Positions 60,935 to 64,000 of a DNA stretch of 64,000 nt are shown piece after piece. The notes beneath the pieces are model-generated. The model made no database searches, was not told the origin of the DNA, and saw nothing but the letters and a program-made list of their open reading frames with translations. Position 1 is the stretch's first letter; each line of letters begins with the position of its first letter. Both the position numbers and the translations under genes were made by a program. The stretch spans positions 5,642,001 through 5,706,000 of the forward strand of contig NZ_CP151087.1 in the NCBI RefSeq assembly GCF_038396785.1, read 5' to 3'. Source of the DNA: Sphingobacterium thalpophilum (lineage in GTDB: Bacteria; Bacteroidota; Bacteroidia; Sphingobacteriales; Sphingobacteriaceae).

Positions 60935-61922
60935 GTACTGGTTTCCTTTTGATGCATAGATAAAATATAAAACCCAACGCTACCCAGGTGAGCTGTCGGC
61001 CGCGACGTAATAATGAAGCACTGAGCCAAATACTACCCCCAGTAATACCGATCATATGGAGTAGGAGCTTATTGGCGATTTCTTCAATACCCAGTTGCCC
61101 TGGAATAAAAGCACCGATGCTTTTCAGCACAATGACACTCATATCTACTATTAAACCATGTATTGGTTGTACTGCAACACCCAAAAATTTTAGAATATAA
61201 TAGAATTCAAGGCTGCCAATAATCCAATGTAGTGCAAAAAGTAAGTAAGAATACCAAAAAACCTTATTTTGATGCCGATAAAAGTCTTTTACGTTCCAAA
61301 GTAGTGACTGAAAATGCGCTATTGCTTTTCCAAAAAGTGTTGCTGTTGAAGCCTTGGTTTGCGAGGGACTTTTTGCAACCATTAACCAATAAAATATCAG
61401 GATCATCAAAACGAACAAAAATAGACAGATAATATATATTACCGGGCCTGCGTAGCGTATAATTTCATTTTTTAAGGGAGAAAATACCAACCAAAGCATC
61501 GCAATCAAAAAGAGTGTCAATTGAGACAGTACGGCGGTAATACGGGATATTGCAACTGAATTCAATCCTTCTTTTAAGGGAATGTCATAACGGGTTATCA
61601 ATTGTGCCTTTAATAAATCACCACCTATAATGCTTGTAGGGTTGAATAGTCCAACGGTTTCCCCGATTTGACGGATGGCAAAGAGTTCGATCAGATTGAC
61701 CTTCTTTTTTGCGGAGCCCAAGCATATCCACCAAGCTAATGTGCCAACAAAATAGGCCGCGAAAGTCGTAAACAAAATAATTATAAAGCGATAACCAACG
61801 GAGGAGAGCTCTTTTTTCAAGGCATTTAAGTCGCTTTTCGCTAAAAAGACAGTGATGGACGCCAGAATCAAAAATAGAAAAATACCTTTGATGAGTTGGC
61901 TTGGGTTTGTTAGTTTGCCCAT
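60921..61922 (-). CDS. Flippase-like membrane protein (LPG synthase TM family)
   Basis: The 333-residue protein has about eight TM helices and the features of the lysylphosphatidylglycerol synthase TM/UPF0104 family: NPTSIIGGDLLKAQLITRYD, GLNSVAISRITAVLSQLTLF and the late SIGAFIPGQLGIEEIANKLL. It lacks the aminoacyltransferase domain. Such proteins are suspected lipid flippases. It overlaps both neighbouring glycosyltransferase genes by 13-14 bp, implying coordinated production. Confidence 0.88.
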   Translation of the reverse strand: MGKLTNPSQLIKGIFLFLILASITVFLAKSDLNALKKELSSVGYRFIIILFTTFAAYFVGTLAWWICLGSAKKKVNLIELFAIRQIGETVGLFNPTSIIGGDLLKAQLITRYDIPLKEGLNSVAISRITAVLSQLTLFLIAMLWLVFSPLKNEIIRYAGPVIYIICLFLFVLMILIFYWLMVAKSPSQTKASTATLFGKAIAHFQSLLWNVKDFYRHQNKVFWYSYLLFALHWIIGSLEFYYILKFLGVAVQPIHGLIVDMSVIVLKSIGAFIPGQLGIEEIANKLLLHMIGITGGSIWLSASLLRRGRQLTWVALGFIFYLCIKRKPVHVSI

Positions 61923-63085
61923 GCCAAATCGACTTCCTGTGTTTTGTCAATCAATAGTTCAATGTCATTAAAATAGCACCCAGATAGTCTATTCCAATCC
62001 AGTTGTCCGACATAGGATAGACCTTCATTGATGAGATTCTTTTTTAGGCTCATGTCAGAGAGAATTTTTTTGAGGTAGTAAACATATCCAGCTGCATTTT
62101 CAGGTTGACACTTAAATCCATTTTTCCCGTGCTGAATCAAGGAAGCCGAACCCCCACCATCGGCGATAACACAAGGAAGTCCGGATGCCAATGCTTCGAC
62201 AACGACATTTCCGTACGTTTCTGAGACCGACGGAAAAACAAAGGCATCTGCCGAAGCATATAGAATTGCAAGCTCATCATGGCTTTTCTTTCCTAAGAAA
62301 ATGGCATTAGGCATCTCTTGCATTGCAATTATTTTGGCTGTTCCTTCACCGACAACAATGAAATTATAGTCAAGATTCTGAGCTTGTATCTGTTGATAGA
62401 TTTCAATAAGCGTTTTAATATTTTTTTCCCAGACGATACGACTGACAAAGAGGATTGTTGGTTTGTTATTCTTTGTGATAGTCTGCAGCTGAGATAGATT
62501 CTTTTTATTGGGGTTAAACAAGGCTGTGTCTATTCCTCTTTGCCACAGTTTTAATCCTTCTTGTTGTAAGCCGATCTGCTGTAATTCGTTTAGAATAGAT
62601 TTGGTGGGTACATAGACAATATCACATTTGTTATAAAAGTTATTCATTGCTTTTTTCATCCATTGTTCAGTTGGCTTGACTAAGGGGAGTATGTTTTTGA
62701 AATAATAGGCAATGTATGAAATGAAGTGTGTATGATATATCGTAAGGACAGGAATACCTTTTCGTTTGGCATAATTTAATGCAAAAAAGCCTAAAAGCGA
62801 AGGCGTTGCAATATGGATCATGTCGGGAGCAAATTTATCTAAGGCGAGCTCAAGTTTCTTTTTAATAAGCTGAGGAATAGCGAGACAATAATCGTCGTTG
62901 ACCGGTATTTTGAACGTGGGTACCTTGTAAGAATGAAAATTGCGAAATTGCGTAGGGCCGCCACCATAAATAAAAAAATAGTTGAATTTCTGCTGGTCTA
63001 TACGGTTTATTAGCTGAAACATTGTCCGTGATGCACCGTCAAAATCCTCGACGAGTATCTCTGTAAAGAAGGCTACCTTTCTCAT
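61910..63085 (-). CDS. GT4 glycosyltransferase, lipid mannosyltransferase-like
   Basis: The 391-residue GT-B protein starts RKVAFFTEILVEDFDGASRT, has IHIATPSLLGFFALNYAKRK, the motif LWQRGIDTALFNP that recalls MgtA/SqdX-type enzymes, and the donor site SETYGNVVVEALASGLPCV. MgtA- and SqdX-type enzymes glycosylate membrane lipids, so a glycolipid product is a reasonable inference. It is the first gene of the three-gene overlapping run and diverges from the phosphatase-fold gene. Confidence 0.88.
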   Translation of the reverse strand: MRKVAFFTEILVEDFDGASRTMFQLINRIDQQKFNYFFIYGGGPTQFRNFHSYKVPTFKIPVNDDYCLAIPQLIKKKLELALDKFAPDMIHIATPSLLGFFALNYAKRKGIPVLTIYHTHFISYIAYYFKNILPLVKPTEQWMKKAMNNFYNKCDIVYVPTKSILNELQQIGLQQEGLKLWQRGIDTALFNPNKKNLSQLQTITKNNKPTILFVSRIVWEKNIKTLIEIYQQIQAQNLDYNFIVVGEGTAKIIAMQEMPNAIFLGKKSHDELAILYASADAFVFPSVSETYGNVVVEALASGLPCVIADGGGSASLIQHGKNGFKCQPENAAGYVYYLKKILSDMSLKKNLINEGLSYVGQLDWNRLSGCYFNDIELLIDKTQEVDLAWAN

Positions 63086-63258
63086 GTTATTCTTATTAGG
63101 GGTTGTATAAAAATAGCTGAAAGCTGTAACTCCTATGCTATGCAGGTATTAACCTTTTGTCATTATAGTGTTTATAAATTATTAGTTTTTAATAATTTGT
63201 GCATAATTATTAAAAATAGAATTAATTGAATATGATAATAGAGCTAATGTTGGCGCAG

Positions 63259-63266
63259 TAGCTTTG
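63259..63266 (+). promoter_or_regulatory. -7 box of the EEP-family gene
   Basis: TAGCTTTG matches TAnnTTTG, 22 bp before the ATG at 63289; no TTG at the right -33 distance. Confidence 0.4.
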
Positions 63267-63288
63267 GAGTGAACGAAATATTCAATCC

Positions 63289-64000
63289 ATGCTATTAGAT
63301 CTATTGTTCGAAAAAAAAATTAGACCTAAGGGTTTTCGAAAGATTGTCATCTTATTTATTTGTGCGTCTGCGGGTGTTATGCTGGGTTTTAAGTTGAAGC
63401 CAAAACAACAGCCAAAGCTCAGTAATGCTGTGTATGCAGCTATGCCGGAAGCGACTTACGGAAAGCTAAATTTGTTAACGTACAATATAGCTGGCCTTCC
63501 TGAATTGATTTCCAGTGCTGTAACCGAGCGGTCTTCCAGTATTACGTCGATCGGCAATCGGATCAATGGGTTTGATATTGTCAATGTGCAGGAAGATTTT
63601 AACTACAACAAGTTCCTCTACAGCGAAAATAAGCATAGCTACCGAACGGCAAATATGGGTGGGGTACCTTTTGGGGACGGACTGAGCACACTTTCAAAAT
63701 ATCCTATTGTTGAGTTTGAGCGGGTAGGCTGGACTGATTGCAATGGCGCAGATTGTCTGACGCCTAAAGGCTTTTCTTATGCTCGAATTCAATTGGCCAA
63801 AGAAGTATTTATTGATGTTTATAATGTACATGCGACTGCTCAGGATGATCCGAATGCAACGATTGCCCGGCAGAAGAATATAAATCAGCTAAAGGCCTAT
63901 ATTAAAAAGTATTCGGCTGACAGACCACTTTTGATTATGGGCGACTTTAATGCACATTATGCTTACGAGCTGGATAACATCGGTTCTTTTCAGAAGGACT
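63289..64000 (+). CDS. Endonuclease/exonuclease/phosphatase-fold protein (partial)
   Basis: An ATG opens a frame of 237 residues that runs off the window. After an N-terminal TM/signal segment (about 18-36) comes an EEP domain: LNLLTYNIAGLPELI (Asn), NGFDIVNVQEDFNYN (catalytic Glu), GDGLSTLSKYPIVEFE, a Cys pair in CNGADCLTPKGFSYARI, VYNVHATAQDD (His) and IMGDFNAHYAYE (Asp-x-Asn). These fit neutral-sphingomyelinase-like or DNase-like members. Export plus the GFSYARI region suggests a phosphodiesterase of a lipid or glycolipid, but nuclease activity is not excluded. The C-terminal catalytic His is outside the window. Confidence 0.82.
   Translation, partial: MLLDLLFEKKIRPKGFRKIVILFICASAGVMLGFKLKPKQQPKLSNAVYAAMPEATYGKLNLLTYNIAGLPELISSAVTERSSSITSIGNRINGFDIVNVQEDFNYNKFLYSENKHSYRTANMGGVPFGDGLSTLSKYPIVEFERVGWTDCNGADCLTPKGFSYARIQLAKEVFIDVYNVHATAQDDPNATIARQKNINQLKAYIKKYSADRPLLIMGDFNAHYAYELDNIGSFQKD

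Noticed and set aside
1..64000. tRNA, rRNA, riboswitch or CRISPR loci
   Set aside because: No cloverleaf-like sequences with conserved TTCGA arms, rRNA motifs or direct-repeat/spacer arrays were recognised by eye; a covariance-model scan would be decisive.

Overview
The window looks like a chromosomal segment of a Bacteroidota bacterium of the Sphingobacterium/Pedobacter type. The clues are family-specific proteins (DUF4846 lipoprotein, DUF1573 lipoprotein, long NusB, DUF6266, DUF6965-like, YwbE, short AMP nucleosidase), lipoprotein signal peptides, almost no Shine-Dalgarno sequences, and promoters of the Bacteroidota form (TTG, about 20 bp, then TAnnTTTG). Genus is an inference. No rRNA, tRNA or CRISPR array was seen.

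Layout. 1-2.8 kb: the end of a membrane-protein gene, a 1.7 kb stretch with no convincing gene, and a DUF4846 lipoprotein. 3-13.2 kb: carbohydrate and housekeeping genes: a 1140-residue fusion of GH18-like, deacetylase and GT2 synthase modules; the NAD(P)HX repair enzyme; two acetyltransferases; and a convergent GT4-barrel/GH130 pair. 13.2-21.8 kb: PepD, an IS4-type insertion sequence, then a GntP/RidA/D-threonine-aldolase-type/M19 dipeptidase/MFS cluster that reads like a D-amino-acid or dipeptide catabolic operon. 21.9-31.8 kb: DUF4870, an ABC exporter, a leucine-dehydrogenase homologue lacking the expected catalytic lysine, nusB-DUF1573-yajC, an accessory patch (DUF6266, an 11-bp phased repeat array, a BtrH-like protein), then cdaR-coaE and an MBL-fold nuclease.

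32-40.8 kb: dinB, a DPP-IV peptidase, dxr, rseP, ywbE, a lone receiver protein and a small DUF6965-like gene. 40.8-46.7 kb: a tripartite RND efflux operon on the minus strand. 46.9-51.9 kb: AMP nucleosidase, clpP-clpX, an HsdR-N nuclease-like protein and holA. 51.9-53.4 kb: an IS5/IS1182-type element. 53.4-58.1 kb: a TetR-controlled EmrAB-TolC-type pump whose promoter carries two tandem perfect palindromes. 58.5 kb to the end: a lipid/glycolipid neighbourhood: a fatty-acid-hydroxylase-type protein, a tightly overlapping GT4-flippase-like-GT4 operon, and the start of an endonuclease/exonuclease/phosphatase-fold gene that runs off the edge.

The points most worth checking are the D-amino-acid cluster, the phased 11-bp repeat array, the Lys-to-Ser change in the LeuDH homologue, the GT4-barrel/GH130 pair, the tandem TetR operators with an IS end 2 bp away, and a recurring arrangement in which a -7 box sits directly against the start codon (likely leaderless mRNAs). 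All family calls are from reading the sequence; no database search was run.
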